The translations under genes were made by a program, and so were the position numbers. A model generated the notes under the pieces. The model was not told where the DNA came from. It saw only the letters and a list, made by a program, of their open reading frames with translations, and did no database searches. A DNA stretch of 64,000 nt from Peristeroidobacter agariperforans (GTDB lineage Bacteria > Pseudomonadota > Gammaproteobacteria > Steroidobacterales > Steroidobacteraceae): NCBI RefSeq assembly GCF_004138335.1, contig NZ_RYFW01000001.1, positions 2,294,001 to 2,358,000 of the forward strand, read 5' to 3'. Each line of letters opens with the position of its first letter. The first letter of the stretch is position 1. Positions 24,290 to 32,537 of this stretch are shown here, piece after piece.

Positions 24290-25558
24290 TCAATCGCGAA
24301 TGAAGATGGTCGCCGGCTGCTCGAGCTTTTCTTTCAGCGCCTGGATGGACTCGGCAGCGTCGTAGCCGTCGATGAAGCGGTGATCGAACGAGGAGGACAG
24401 GTTCATCATCAAGCGAACCGCGATCTCGCCATTGACGATCATGGGCCGTTCCACCGCCTTGTTGATGCCGACGATTGCCACTTCAGGCGCGTTGATGATC
24501 GGCGTCGAGACGATGCCGCCGAGCTTGCCGAGGCTGGTGATCGTGATCGTCGAACCCTGCAGCTCGTTGCGGCTCGCGGTGCCTTCGCGCGCAGCGGTGG
24601 TGACACGGCGGATCTCGGCCGCGAGCTCTTTGAGAGACAGCGATTCGGCATGCTTCACGACCGGCACCTTCAGGCCATCGTTGGTCTGAGTGGCGACACC
24701 GATGTGCACGCCATCGTGACGCACGAGAACGTTGCGCTCGGAGTCGTAACGCGAGTTCACTTTCGGGAACTGCTCGACGACCCGCACCAGCGCCATCGCG
24801 AGGAACGGCAGGTAGGTGTAGGAGGGCGAACCCTTCGGCAGCTGCGAGTTCAGATGTTTGCGCAGCCGCTCCAGCTCCGTCATGTCGACTTCTTCGACAT
24901 ATGCGAAGTGCGGAATGTTTCTCTTCGAATCCGCCACGCGTTGCGCGCTCACGCGACGCACGCCGAGAATGCGGATCTCTTCGGTGCCCGTGCGCACCTG
25001 GCGTCCACTCGGCGTAGATGCCGCAGCAGGCGCTTTGCCGGCCTGACGATCGTTGATCGCGGCTTCCAGATCCTGGCGCTGGATGCGGCCATCGCGGCCA
25101 CTGCCGCTGACGGTCGTGAGATCGATGCCGGCGAGCTTGGCGCGTGCGCGCGTCGCAGGCGATGCCATCACTCGGCCGCCTGAGGGCTTGGCTGCAGCCG
25201 TCGCAGCCACGGAGCCATTGTTCGCAGCGGCGGGCGTCTTCTTGGGTGCGTTTGAAGCGGCGGGCGCAGATTGAGTCGGAGCAGCGGCCGGCGCACTTTC
25301 AGTTGCAGCAGCTCCCGCATCCGTTTCCAGCACGAGCAACTCGGCGCCGACGGCGATTTGATCGCCCGGCTGGCCGCCGAGCGAAACCACTTTGCCGCTG
25401 ACCGGTGCGGGCATCTCGATGACGGCCTTGTCGGTGGACATTTCCACCATCGGATCGTCTTCGGCGATCTGGTCGCCGACCTTGACCTTCCAGGCCACGA
25501 TTTCGGAAGAGGTCGTACCTTCGCCGAGATCCGGCAGTTTCACCACATGACGGCTCAT
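24290..25558 (-). CDS. bkdB: branched-chain keto acid dehydrogenase E2, lipoamide acyltransferase
   Basis: A 422-residue E2 subunit. It has one N-terminal lipoyl domain with the lipoyl-lysine in STDKAVIEM (Lys44), an Ala/Pro-rich linker, an E1/E3-binding domain (VMASPATRARAKLAGIDLTTVSGSGRDGRIQRQDLE, shown with its conserved residues), and a catalytic acyltransferase domain with the DHRxxDG motif FDHRFIDGYDAA near residue 395. It transfers the acyl group made by E1 to CoA. It is the last gene of the operon and overlaps the E1-beta stop by 4 nt (ATGA). It could in principle serve pyruvate, but the leucine dehydrogenase at the head of the operon points to branched-chain substrates. Confidence 0.9.
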   Translation of the reverse strand: MSRHVVKLPDLGEGTTSSEIVAWKVKVGDQIAEDDPMVEMSTDKAVIEMPAPVSGKVVSLGGQPGDQIAVGAELLVLETDAGAAATESAPAAAPTQSAPAASNAPKKTPAAANNGSVAATAAAKPSGGRVMASPATRARAKLAGIDLTTVSGSGRDGRIQRQDLEAAINDRQAGKAPAAASTPSGRQVRTGTEEIRILGVRRVSAQRVADSKRNIPHFAYVEEVDMTELERLRKHLNSQLPKGSPSYTYLPFLAMALVRVVEQFPKVNSRYDSERNVLVRHDGVHIGVATQTNDGLKVPVVKHAESLSLKELAAEIRRVTTAAREGTASRNELQGSTITITSLGKLGGIVSTPIINAPEVAIVGINKAVERPMIVNGEIAVRLMMNLSSSFDHRFIDGYDAAESIQALKEKLEQPATIFIRD

Positions 25559-26571
25559 GACGCCTCCATCGTTGCTTTAATGGCGGCAATGACGCGCGCC
25601 TGGCCAGGGAAATATTCCCACTCGAACGCGTGCGGATATGGCGTGTCCCAACCGGCGACGCGCAGGACCGGCGCTTCCAGGTGCCAGAAACATTCTTCCT
25701 GAATGGTCGAGAGGACCTCGGCGCCGAAGCCGGCGAAGCGCGTTGCCTCGTGCGCGACGATGCAGCGGCCAGTCTTCTTCACCGAATTGACGATGGTTTC
25801 CACATCCAGCGGCACGATCGAGCGCAGGTCGATGACCTCCGCATCGACGCCGGCCTTTTCAGCGGCGGCGAGGCAGACGTGCACCATCGTGCCGTAGGTG
25901 ATGATGGTGAGCTTGCTGCCCGGGCGGACGATGTCGGCGACGCCGAGCTCGACGCGATAATGGCCTTCCGGCACGTCGCCACGAGCGTGCGAGTTCCAAC
26001 CCACTGCTGGCTTGTTCGGATCGCCATCGAAGGGGCCGTTATAAAGTCGCTTGGGCTCCAGGAAGATCACCGGGTCGTCTTCTTCGATGGACGCGATCAA
26101 CAACCCTTTGGCGTCGTACGGATTGGACGGCATCACGACCTTCAAGCCGGACACGTGCGCGAACAACGCTTCCGGGCTCTGCGAGTGAGTCTGGCCGCCG
26201 CGAATGCCGCCGCCGCACGGCGTACGGATCGTCACCGGCGCGCAGAAGTCGCCGCCGCTGCGATACCGAATGCGCGCAAGCTCGCTGACGATCTGGTCGT
26301 AGGCCGGATAGATGTAATCGGCGAACTGAATTTCCGCGACGGGGCGCAATCCGTTGATGCTCATGCCGATGGCCGTGGCGACGATGCCGCCCTCGGCGAT
26401 CGGCGAGTCGAGCACGCGATGCTCGCCGTACTTGCGTTGCAGTCCTTCGGTCGCACGGAACACGCCGCCGAAGTAGCCTACGTCTTCACCCATCAACACG
26501 ACGCCCGGATCGCGCGCCATCATCACATCCATGGCGGAGTTGAGCGCCTGGATCATATTCATCTGAGTCAT
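25555..26571 (-). CDS. bkdA2: branched-chain keto acid dehydrogenase E1 beta subunit
   Basis: A 338-residue transketolase-fold subunit. Typical segments are MIQALNSAMDVMMARDPGVVLMGEDVGYFGGVFRATEGL, AEGGIVATAIGMSINGLRPVAEIQFADYIYPAYDQI, and the C-terminal VIDLRSIVPLDVETIVNSVKKTGRCIVAHEA (each family-typical, listed as landmarks). It pairs with E1 alpha to decarboxylate branched-chain 2-keto acids with thiamine diphosphate. I start at 26571 (MTQMNMIQ); the much longer frame to 26964 runs through the alpha gene and is rejected. Start and stop overlap neighbours by 4 nt (ATGA), implying translational coupling. Confidence 0.92.
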   Translation of the reverse strand: MTQMNMIQALNSAMDVMMARDPGVVLMGEDVGYFGGVFRATEGLQRKYGEHRVLDSPIAEGGIVATAIGMSINGLRPVAEIQFADYIYPAYDQIVSELARIRYRSGGDFCAPVTIRTPCGGGIRGGQTHSQSPEALFAHVSGLKVVMPSNPYDAKGLLIASIEEDDPVIFLEPKRLYNGPFDGDPNKPAVGWNSHARGDVPEGHYRVELGVADIVRPGSKLTIITYGTMVHVCLAAAEKAGVDAEVIDLRSIVPLDVETIVNSVKKTGRCIVAHEATRFAGFGAEVLSTIQEECFWHLEAPVLRVAGWDTPYPHAFEWEYFPGQARVIAAIKATMEAS

Positions 26572-27815
26572 TTCTGCGCGCGCTCCTTCAGTTCCTGCGC
26601 CAGCTGCATGCGCTGGCGTGCCAGGCTCGGCGTCTCTTCTTTGAACACATCCTGGAACATGATTGCCGGATCGAGCTGCGGACCGTCGGTGAGCGTGCCG
26701 TAGGTGTTGGCCTCCTTCCACGCCTGGTTGACGTGCTCCTCGCATTCCTGCGCGAGCGCCTTTTCCTGTTCGTCGGACCACGCGCCGAGTGAGCGCAGAT
26801 GGGCTTGCAAACGTGCGACCGGATCGCCGAGCGGCCAACTCTTCTCTTCGTCCTTGGGGCGATAGCGCGACGGATCGTCGCTGGTCGAGTGAGGCGCGGC
26901 ACGGTAGGTGACGAGCTCGATCAATGTCGGGCCGGCGCCAGTGCGCGCGCGCTCGGCGGCCCATTGAGTCACCGCATAGACGGCGAGGAAGTCGTTGCCA
27001 TCGACGCGAATGCCGGGCATGCCGTAGCCCGGACCGCGCGAAGCAAACGAACGGCCTTCACCGCCAGCAAACGTTTGGAACGTGGAGATGGCCCACTGAT
27101 TGTTCACGACGTTGAGGATGACGGGCGCTTTGTAGATCTGCGCGAACAGCAATGCGTAATGGAAATCCGCTTCAGCGGTGCTGCCATCGCCGAGCCACGT
27201 CGCGCAGATACGGTCCTCGCCTTTGATGGCCGAGGCCATTGCCCAGCCCACCGCCTGCGGGAACTGAGTGGCGAGATTGCCGGAGATCGAAAACAGATTG
27301 CTTTCGACCGAGTGATACATCACCGGCAGCTGGCGGCCTTTGCACATGTCGCGGGTGTTGGACAGCAGCTGGCACATCAGATCGACGATCTTCAGACCGC
27401 GCGAGATGTGCAGGCCCTGGTTGCGATACGCAGGAAACATCATGTCGCTGGGCTTCAGCGCCATGTTGGCGGCCACCGAGACCGCTTCTTCACCGGTGGA
27501 TTTCATGTAGAACGTGATCTTGCCGCCGCGCTGGGCGCGATGCATGCGGTCATCGAACGCGCGCGTCAGCATCATGTGACGCAGGCCGAGCTCGAGATCG
27601 GCCGCGGCGAGGTGCGGATTCCAGGGGCCGACCGCGCGATGGTTGTCATCGAGCACGCGAACCATTTCCCGGGAGAGAAATTCGGTTTCGTTCAACGGCG
27701 CGTTCGGATCGGGCCGGGCAGCCGTGCCCGCCGGAGAAACCGCGACATAACTGAAGTCCGGTTTCTCGCCGGGACGAGCCGGCGGTCTCGGAACGTGCAA
27801 ACGGGATCGCATCAT
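26568..27815 (-). CDS. bkdA1: branched-chain keto acid dehydrogenase E1 alpha subunit
   Basis: A 415-residue thiamine diphosphate enzyme subunit. The ThDP motif runs from GDGSTAEADF to NVVNNQWAIST (GDG...NN). STGEEAVSVAANMAL and MMFPAYRNQGLHISRGL are conserved in the E1 alpha chain of branched-chain and 2-oxoisovalerate dehydrogenases, and RAAPHSTSDDPSRYR is the phosphorylation-loop region of this family. It catalyses the first, decarboxylating step and transfers the acyl group to lipoyl-E2. The N-terminal 40 residues are a Pro-rich extension found in several Gram-negative homologues. It overlaps the leucine dehydrogenase stop by 4 nt. Confidence 0.92.
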   Translation of the reverse strand: MMRSRLHVPRPPARPGEKPDFSYVAVSPAGTAARPDPNAPLNETEFLSREMVRVLDDNHRAVGPWNPHLAAADLELGLRHMMLTRAFDDRMHRAQRGGKITFYMKSTGEEAVSVAANMALKPSDMMFPAYRNQGLHISRGLKIVDLMCQLLSNTRDMCKGRQLPVMYHSVESNLFSISGNLATQFPQAVGWAMASAIKGEDRICATWLGDGSTAEADFHYALLFAQIYKAPVILNVVNNQWAISTFQTFAGGEGRSFASRGPGYGMPGIRVDGNDFLAVYAVTQWAAERARTGAGPTLIELVTYRAAPHSTSDDPSRYRPKDEEKSWPLGDPVARLQAHLRSLGAWSDEQEKALAQECEEHVNQAWKEANTYGTLTDGPQLDPAIMFQDVFKEETPSLARQRMQLAQELKERAQK

Positions 27816-28855
27816 CGGGCCTCCGCAAGCAGCTGACGAGCCATCTCGTCCGCCAGCTCGCTGGTGGGACGATTGGTCGCGCTGGAACGCGCAAAAATTT
27901 CGGTGAGTCGAACGGGAATCCGGTGGATTTCGGCGAGGATGGAGTCGGCCGTCGCGCCGCCCAGATATTCACGACCAACGCTGATGATGCCACCCGCGTT
28001 GATCACATAGTCAGGGGCGTACAGCACGCCGGCCGAGTGCAGGCGTGCGCCGTCTTGCGCCGTCGCGAGCTGATTGTTCGCGGCGCCGGCAATGATCGGC
28101 GTCTGCAATTTCGGGATGGTGTTGGCGTCGAAGACCGAGCCCAAAGCGCAGGGGGCGATCACATCGGCGCGCTCGAACAGCACCCGATCCGGGCTGGACA
28201 CGACAGCGTCGAATTGCGCCGCGGCCTTTTGAGTCACCGCTTCGCGAACATCGGCGACGCGCAGTTTCGCGCCGTCCGCCGCGAGCAGCTTGCACAGCTC
28301 GTAGCCCACGCCGCCCAAGCCTTGCACTGCAATGGTCAAGCCGCGCAGCTCGTCCTTCTTCAGTCTGAATTTCACCGCTGCCTTGATGCCGAGGTATACA
28401 CCGAGCGCCGTCTTCGGGCTGGGATTGCCGTCCGACGTCACTGCGGTCCGCGGCAATCCGCTCACGTAACGCGTCTGGACAGCCACGATTTCCATGTCGG
28501 CGACCGACGCGCCGACATCCTCGGCGGTGATGTATTGGCCCTGCAGCGAATCGACGAACCGGCCGAAGGCTTCGAGCATTGCCGGCGTTTTCGGCCGGTG
28601 GGTGTCCAGCATCACGACGGCCTTGCCGCCGCCGAGCGGCAAGCCCGCCATCGCGTTCTTGTAGCGCATACCGCGCGACAGACGCAGGGCATCGGCCACG
28701 GCGTCGTGCGTGGAGTTGTAGTGCCAGAAGCGGCAGCCGCCGGCGGCGGGGCCTCTGGCCGAAGAATGGACAGCCACGATGGCGTGTAAGCCAGTGGCAG
28801 CATCGTGCGCAAAGACCACGCGCTCGTGCTGGTCGAACGAAGGATGGTCGAACAT
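27812..28855 (-). CDS. leucine/valine dehydrogenase (Glu/Leu/Phe/Val family)
   Basis: A 347-residue NAD-dependent amino acid dehydrogenase. The catalytic and substrate-binding lysines are in MRYKNAMAGLPLGGGKAV (Lys66 and Lys78), and the Rossmann motif is VQGLGGVGYELCKLL near residue 180. CFP-like loop variation in leucine dehydrogenases fits the length (about 340-365). It would convert leucine, valine and isoleucine to 2-keto acids, which the downstream E1/E2 genes then oxidise. It is first in the operon, with 4-nt overlap into E1 alpha, and is divergent from an Lrp-type regulator, the standard layout for regulated branched-chain catabolism. Confidence 0.9.
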   Translation of the reverse strand: MFDHPSFDQHERVVFAHDAATGLHAIVAVHSSARGPAAGGCRFWHYNSTHDAVADALRLSRGMRYKNAMAGLPLGGGKAVVMLDTHRPKTPAMLEAFGRFVDSLQGQYITAEDVGASVADMEIVAVQTRYVSGLPRTAVTSDGNPSPKTALGVYLGIKAAVKFRLKKDELRGLTIAVQGLGGVGYELCKLLAADGAKLRVADVREAVTQKAAAQFDAVVSSPDRVLFERADVIAPCALGSVFDANTIPKLQTPIIAGAANNQLATAQDGARLHSAGVLYAPDYVINAGGIISVGREYLGGATADSILAEIHRIPVRLTEIFARSSATNRPTSELADEMARQLLAEAR

Positions 28856-29008
28856 TGCTGTCAGAAGGTTCGCTGGAGTTATGGTGGTAGCGAAGCGGGT
28901 GCTGGTCCGCTCCGCCTGTCCCGAAGCATATTGCGCTACGATACCGAGTGTTTAGCAGTAAAGTCTGCCAAACGAGCGGCCCAGAACAGCAGGAGTTACT
29001 GGATATTC

Positions 29009-29548
29009 ATGAGCAGCAATCCACCGAGTCGTGAACTGGATCGCGTCGACCGCCAGCTTTTGTCGCTATTGCAGGCCGACGGACGGCTGACCGTCGCGGA
29101 ACTCGCACGCACCGTCAATCTCACGCTGACGCCGTGTATCGAGCGCGTGCGCCGCTTGGAGCGTGAAGGTTTTATCGACGGCTATTACGCGCACCTGAAC
29201 TCGAAGCGACTCGGGCAGAGCATGCTGGCGTTCACCGAAGTCACGCTCGATCACGCCACGCAGGACGTATTTCAACGCTTCAAGGAAGCCGTGCAGCTGG
29301 TGGAAGAGATCGTCGAGTGCCACATGGTCGCAGGCGGCTTCGACTATCTGATCAAGACGCGCGTGCAGGACATGGATGAGTATCGGCGCGTGCTCGGCGA
29401 CAAGATCGTCAACGTGCGCGGCGTACGTCACACGCAAACATATTTCGTGCTGGAAGAAGTGAAGTCCACGCACGCGGTTCGAGTGCGGGTCAGTGATGCC
29501 GGTCGGGCGGGAGCCGCGGCGCCCAAGCGCCGACGTGCCAGATCCTGA
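29009..29548 (+). CDS. Lrp/AsnC-family regulator, likely controlling the bkd operon
   Basis: A 179-residue feast/famine regulator. The N-terminal helix-turn-helix is DRVDRQLLSLLQADGRLTVAELARTVNLTLTPCIERVRRLEREGFIDGYYA (about residues 10-60). The C-terminal RAM domain has the ligand-binding ECHMVAGGFDYLIKTRVQDMDEYR. The last 17 residues are basic (PKRRRARS), beyond the usual Lrp length. I start at 29009; the longer frame has no support. It is divergent from the leucine dehydrogenase gene, as BkdR is in Pseudomonas, so activation of the operon by branched-chain amino acids is the likely role. An imperfect inverted repeat at 28951-28973 (TTTAGCA...TGCCAAA) is a possible binding site. Confidence 0.85.
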   Translation: MSSNPPSRELDRVDRQLLSLLQADGRLTVAELARTVNLTLTPCIERVRRLEREGFIDGYYAHLNSKRLGQSMLAFTEVTLDHATQDVFQRFKEAVQLVEEIVECHMVAGGFDYLIKTRVQDMDEYRRVLGDKIVNVRGVRHTQTYFVLEEVKSTHAVRVRVSDAGRAGAAAPKRRRARS

Positions 29549-30003
29549 GTGAAAGAGAAGACCCTCGCCCGGCCCCATCGCTGCGAAGGAGGAGCTGCCG
29601 CGCTAGGGGGAACTGGGCGCGGTGACCTGCTTACTCTCGCCACTACATAGGCTTCATCCATGCGGGCGAGGGTCTCTCTAAGGCGAGAGATCGTGGTGGG
29701 TGTCCATGTGAGCCCTGGTGCGTGTCCATATAGCCCTCCATATGGCCCCGGTGATGTAAGCCCCCCGCTCCCTGGTGGGTGTCCATGATGAGCCGTGTCC
29801 ATAATGAGCCCCCATGAGCTGGTGGGTGTCCATGTGAGCCCTGCCAGCTGGTGGGTGTCCATGTGAGCCCTGCCATGTGAGCCCTGGTGGGTGTCCATAA
29901 TGCCCGGTGGGTGTCCATAATGCCCATCGCGCAGAGCGCGCCGTCGACGTGAAAAATGCGGGGGATGGGCGCAGGATAGCGATCCCCCGACCGGAGCCTG
30001 CCC
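29549..30003. other. 455-nt non-coding region holding the repeat array
   Basis: No gene is supported here. The middle (29696-29916) is the tandem repeat cluster described separately. The flanks are ordinary GC-rich sequence with several GAGGGTC/GACCCTC-like short stems (29555-29580 and 29665-29690: GGCGAGGGTCTC, AAGACCCTCGCC). The two 12-nt stretches CTCGCC and GGCGAGGGTCT near 29565 and 29667 are inverted copies about 100 nt apart. Confidence 0.5.
29696..29916 (+). repeat. tandem array of GTGGGTGTCCAT repeats
   Basis: Core GTGGGTGTCC occurs at 29696, 29775, 29822, 29851, 29887 and 29907, with a variant GTGCGTGTCC at 29718 and a partial copy at 29794. All are on the plus strand. Most continue as CCATGTGAGCCC or CCATAATGCCC. 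Unit length varies: 29 nt (29822 to 29851), 36 nt (29851 to 29887) and 20 nt (29887 to 29907). The same core flanks the transposase 9-10 kb away. It has no CRISPR-like constant unit with variable spacers and no reading frame. Confidence 0.85.
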
Positions 30004-30477
30004 ATGACTCGAGCCGATTCGCCTGATCTGCAAGCGTTGGAGGATGCGAGCCGGGCGCTGCGCGGGTTGTTGGGAGTGGTGATCGCGGTCGAGCGCAAGT
30101 TCGGCAGTCAGCAGTCGCCGTTGGCCCTGTTGCGTCAGATCACGGAGGATCCGCAATGGGAGTGGCTGCGGCCGCTGTATCAGTTGATCGCCGACGTCGA
30201 TCACGCCCTGCACGAGGGCGATCTGCCCGTGTCCGAAATCGCGGCGATCGGGGCCCATGCGGTTGCACTGCTGTCGGGGGTCGGGGCGCCGGTCGAACAG
30301 GCCTTTCTGGAGCGCTATCGCGCGCTGTTACAAACCGACCCCGAAGTGGCCATCGCGCATTCCACCGCCTTGCAGGCGATTCGCAAATTGCCGCCCGAAG
30401 CCGATAGCGAAGCGGAGCGTCTGCACGCCCGTCATCAATGGGCCATGCGTTGCAAGCATCGCCGGCACGGCCAATAG
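30004..30477 (+). CDS. hypothetical helical protein
   Basis: A 157-residue soluble protein I do not recognise. It is largely alpha-helical by sequence (SPDLQALEDASRALRGLLGVVIAVERKFG, EWLRPLYQLIADVDHALHEGD, VEQAFLERYRALLQTDPEVAIAHSTALQAIRKL), with no signal peptide, membrane segment or Cys-based motif except one Cys near the basic end (MRCKHRRHGQ). The start codon lies only 87 nt after the last repeat of the tandem array, so any leader transcript would carry the repeats. The next gene downstream on this strand is the kinase, 372 nt away. Coding potential is good (long frame, balanced composition) but the function is open. Confidence 0.65.
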   Translation: MTRADSPDLQALEDASRALRGLLGVVIAVERKFGSQQSPLALLRQITEDPQWEWLRPLYQLIADVDHALHEGDLPVSEIAAIGAHAVALLSGVGAPVEQAFLERYRALLQTDPEVAIAHSTALQAIRKLPPEADSEAERLHARHQWAMRCKHRRHGQ

Positions 30478-30849
30478 AAACTCCAGGCTCGTTCATCGTT
30501 CGCGGTTATGTTGCAACAGCCGGGGACGGGCGCTAACTTTTGCGCAATCGCAGTGGGCGATCGGCGACAGCGCGCGTGAACGTTGACATCGCGGCAGAGT
30601 TGCCGAAAGTTCGCCGGCCGACGACTGGCGTTGCGAGGCCGATAATCGGTCGAAAAGACGGCTGACGCAGCCTCGCCGGGCGCGGTGCTATCAGGTTTCC
30701 GCTGTCATGGACAGTGTCTGCTCGTGGAGGCACTTTTCAAGCAGTCAGCCCTAGTGCAATGTGTCCCCCCCGGAATCGAAACGCGGGATTACAAAAGTCC
30801 GGGATGAATCGTTGCTTTGGTTTTTGCACGGAAGTAAGCGCTAACTACT
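30478..30849. other. non-coding region upstream of the kinase gene
   Basis: No gene is supported in these 372 nt. A TTGACA (30583-30588) has no convincing -10 partner. The 9-mer GCGCTAACT occurs at 30532-30540 and again at 30838-30846, the second copy just before the kinase start codon. It could hold the kinase promoter, but I cannot locate it firmly. Confidence 0.4.
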
Positions 30850-32532
30850 ATGTCCAGCCGTCTGGAGAATGCTCTGATGCTGCTCGGGCTGGAGTCAGCC
30901 GACGATCCTGCCACGTTATGGCAAAACTATACGGATCGTCTGGCGGTTCTCCAGCACAAGCTCATCAACGCTGAAACTCCGGCAGCCCAGGAATCGGCCC
31001 AACAGGATCTGGCCCGACTGGTCGCTGCCTATCAGACTGCGCGCAGCGCCACCGAGCCTGCGACCCGCCAGGTCAATCGCGAAGCCGTCACCATGATGCG
31101 CATGGATGACGTGGCCGAGCCGGAAACTCAGGTTCATCAGGGCTCGAATGTCGTCATCGGCCCGGGCGTCGTGCTCCAGGGGCGTTATGAGATTCAGGCA
31201 GTGCTCGGCGATGGCGGCATGGGTCGCGTGTTTGCGGCTCGGGATCGTCTGAAGGACGAAGAAGTCGCGATCAAGGTGCTGCGCAACGAGTTGCTGTCGA
31301 GCAATGCCGCTCGCACTCGTTTCCTGTCCGAAGCCAAGGTTTCCTGCAAGCTCGCTCATCCAAACATCGTCCGCGTGTTCGACGTGGGCGTGGCCAGCGG
31401 CCGCTACTTCTTCACGATGGAGCGTCTGCGCGGCGTGAGCTTGCGTCGTCGCATGCAGTCGCAGCTCGCGACCGGCAAGCCGTTCCCCGTCGAAGAAGCG
31501 ACCGCGATCGGCGAGCAGTTGCTCGAAGCGCTGCGCCATGCGCATCGTTTCATCGTTCATCGCGATCTCAAGCCCGAGAACGTGTGGATCGACAGCAGCG
31601 GCGTCGTGAAGCTGATGGACTTCGGCATCGCGCGGGCCTATCAGAACAATGAGCTGACCCGCACCGGCATGAACCTGGGCACCGCCTATTACATGGCGCC
31701 CGAACAGCACGCCGATGCGAAGGAAGTCGACTGGCGTGCCGATCAATACGCGTTCGGCGTGCTCATGTATGAATTGTTGACTGGCCGCGTGCCCATGGGC
31801 GCCGTGCAGCCGATCGAACAGGTCCGTCGCGACATTCCGCGTCAGATCGCTCGCGCCATCATGCGAGCGATGTCACCACGCGCGGATGCTCGCTTCGAAT
31901 CGCTGCGTGAATTGCAGAGTCGCATCGTCGCGCGCCGCGAGGACGACGCGGCTGGCGCAATCTTCAACGCCTTCGGTCGCTCGATCGCGCTGGGCACGGT
32001 TGCCGGGGCGCTGTTCGCCTACTTCGACAGTTTGAGCATCGGGCGCATTCATGAATGGATGTATCCCTCCGGCATTGCGGTCGGCATAGGCACGGCGTTG
32101 ATGGTGGAGTTTTGCGAGACGTTCTTCCGCTCGCGCTATCGCAGCCACGTCATAGCGGCGTTCATCGCGACCGTGATGTGGATCGGACTGGTGTTGGTCG
32201 TCGCGCAGAAGTTGTCCGGCCTCAGCAATGGCCTGGTGATGATGTTGTGCGGCTCGGTCTGGGCCAGCAGCATGGATTACGTAACGCGTCGCTGGCGGAT
32301 AGCCGCCGGCAGGTTCAGGTTCGAGGTGTCATTCATAGGCGCCGTGTTCGGTACGCTGCTGGGGCTGGCGCTGCTGGTGCAGGCCGATCACGTGACCGAT
32401 CGCAATTATCTGTACAGCGCGCTCAGCGGCATCCTGCCCGGCATGATCATCGCGATGGCGTCGCTGCGCCGTCGCCTGTGGCGCAGGACCGATTCGCCGT
32501 TCTCGCGAGTGTTATCGCTCGCACGCGACTGA
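30850..32532 (+). CDS. membrane-anchored serine/threonine protein kinase
   Basis: A 560-residue Hanks-type kinase. Residues 1-105 are a helical N-terminal region. The kinase domain follows with the glycine loop LGDGGMGRVF (119-128), ATP-lysine AIKVL (Lys142), catalytic loop HRDLKPEN (Asp240), DFG (258-260) and MAPEQ in the activation segment. From about residue 375 there are roughly five hydrophobic helices (IALGTVAGALFAYFD to YLYSALSGILPGMIIAMASL), so the protein is probably anchored in the inner membrane with the kinase in the cytoplasm. No PASTA or other sensor domain is visible. All catalytic residues are present. The substrates are unknown and no phosphatase gene is adjacent. Confidence 0.88.
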   Translation: MSSRLENALMLLGLESADDPATLWQNYTDRLAVLQHKLINAETPAAQESAQQDLARLVAAYQTARSATEPATRQVNREAVTMMRMDDVAEPETQVHQGSNVVIGPGVVLQGRYEIQAVLGDGGMGRVFAARDRLKDEEVAIKVLRNELLSSNAARTRFLSEAKVSCKLAHPNIVRVFDVGVASGRYFFTMERLRGVSLRRRMQSQLATGKPFPVEEATAIGEQLLEALRHAHRFIVHRDLKPENVWIDSSGVVKLMDFGIARAYQNNELTRTGMNLGTAYYMAPEQHADAKEVDWRADQYAFGVLMYELLTGRVPMGAVQPIEQVRRDIPRQIARAIMRAMSPRADARFESLRELQSRIVARREDDAAGAIFNAFGRSIALGTVAGALFAYFDSLSIGRIHEWMYPSGIAVGIGTALMVEFCETFFRSRYRSHVIAAFIATVMWIGLVLVVAQKLSGLSNGLVMMLCGSVWASSMDYVTRRWRIAAGRFRFEVSFIGAVFGTLLGLALLVQADHVTDRNYLYSALSGILPGMIIAMASLRRRLWRRTDSPFSRVLSLARD

Positions 32533-32537
32533 AGCAA

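Noticed and set aside
28598-28607. GTGGGTGTCC copy inside the leucine dehydrogenase gene
   Set aside because: It encodes DTHRP on the minus strand within normal coding sequence, and no other copy or flank homology is close. Probably coincidence.
28951-28973. Lrp-binding site upstream of leucine dehydrogenase
   Set aside because: The repeat TTTAGCA...TGCCAAA is imperfect and Lrp sites are degenerate. I mention it only as a possibility.
29696-29916. Possible CRISPR array
   Set aside because: The units vary from 20 to 36 nt, there is no constant repeat with unique spacers of equal size, and no cas genes are in the window.
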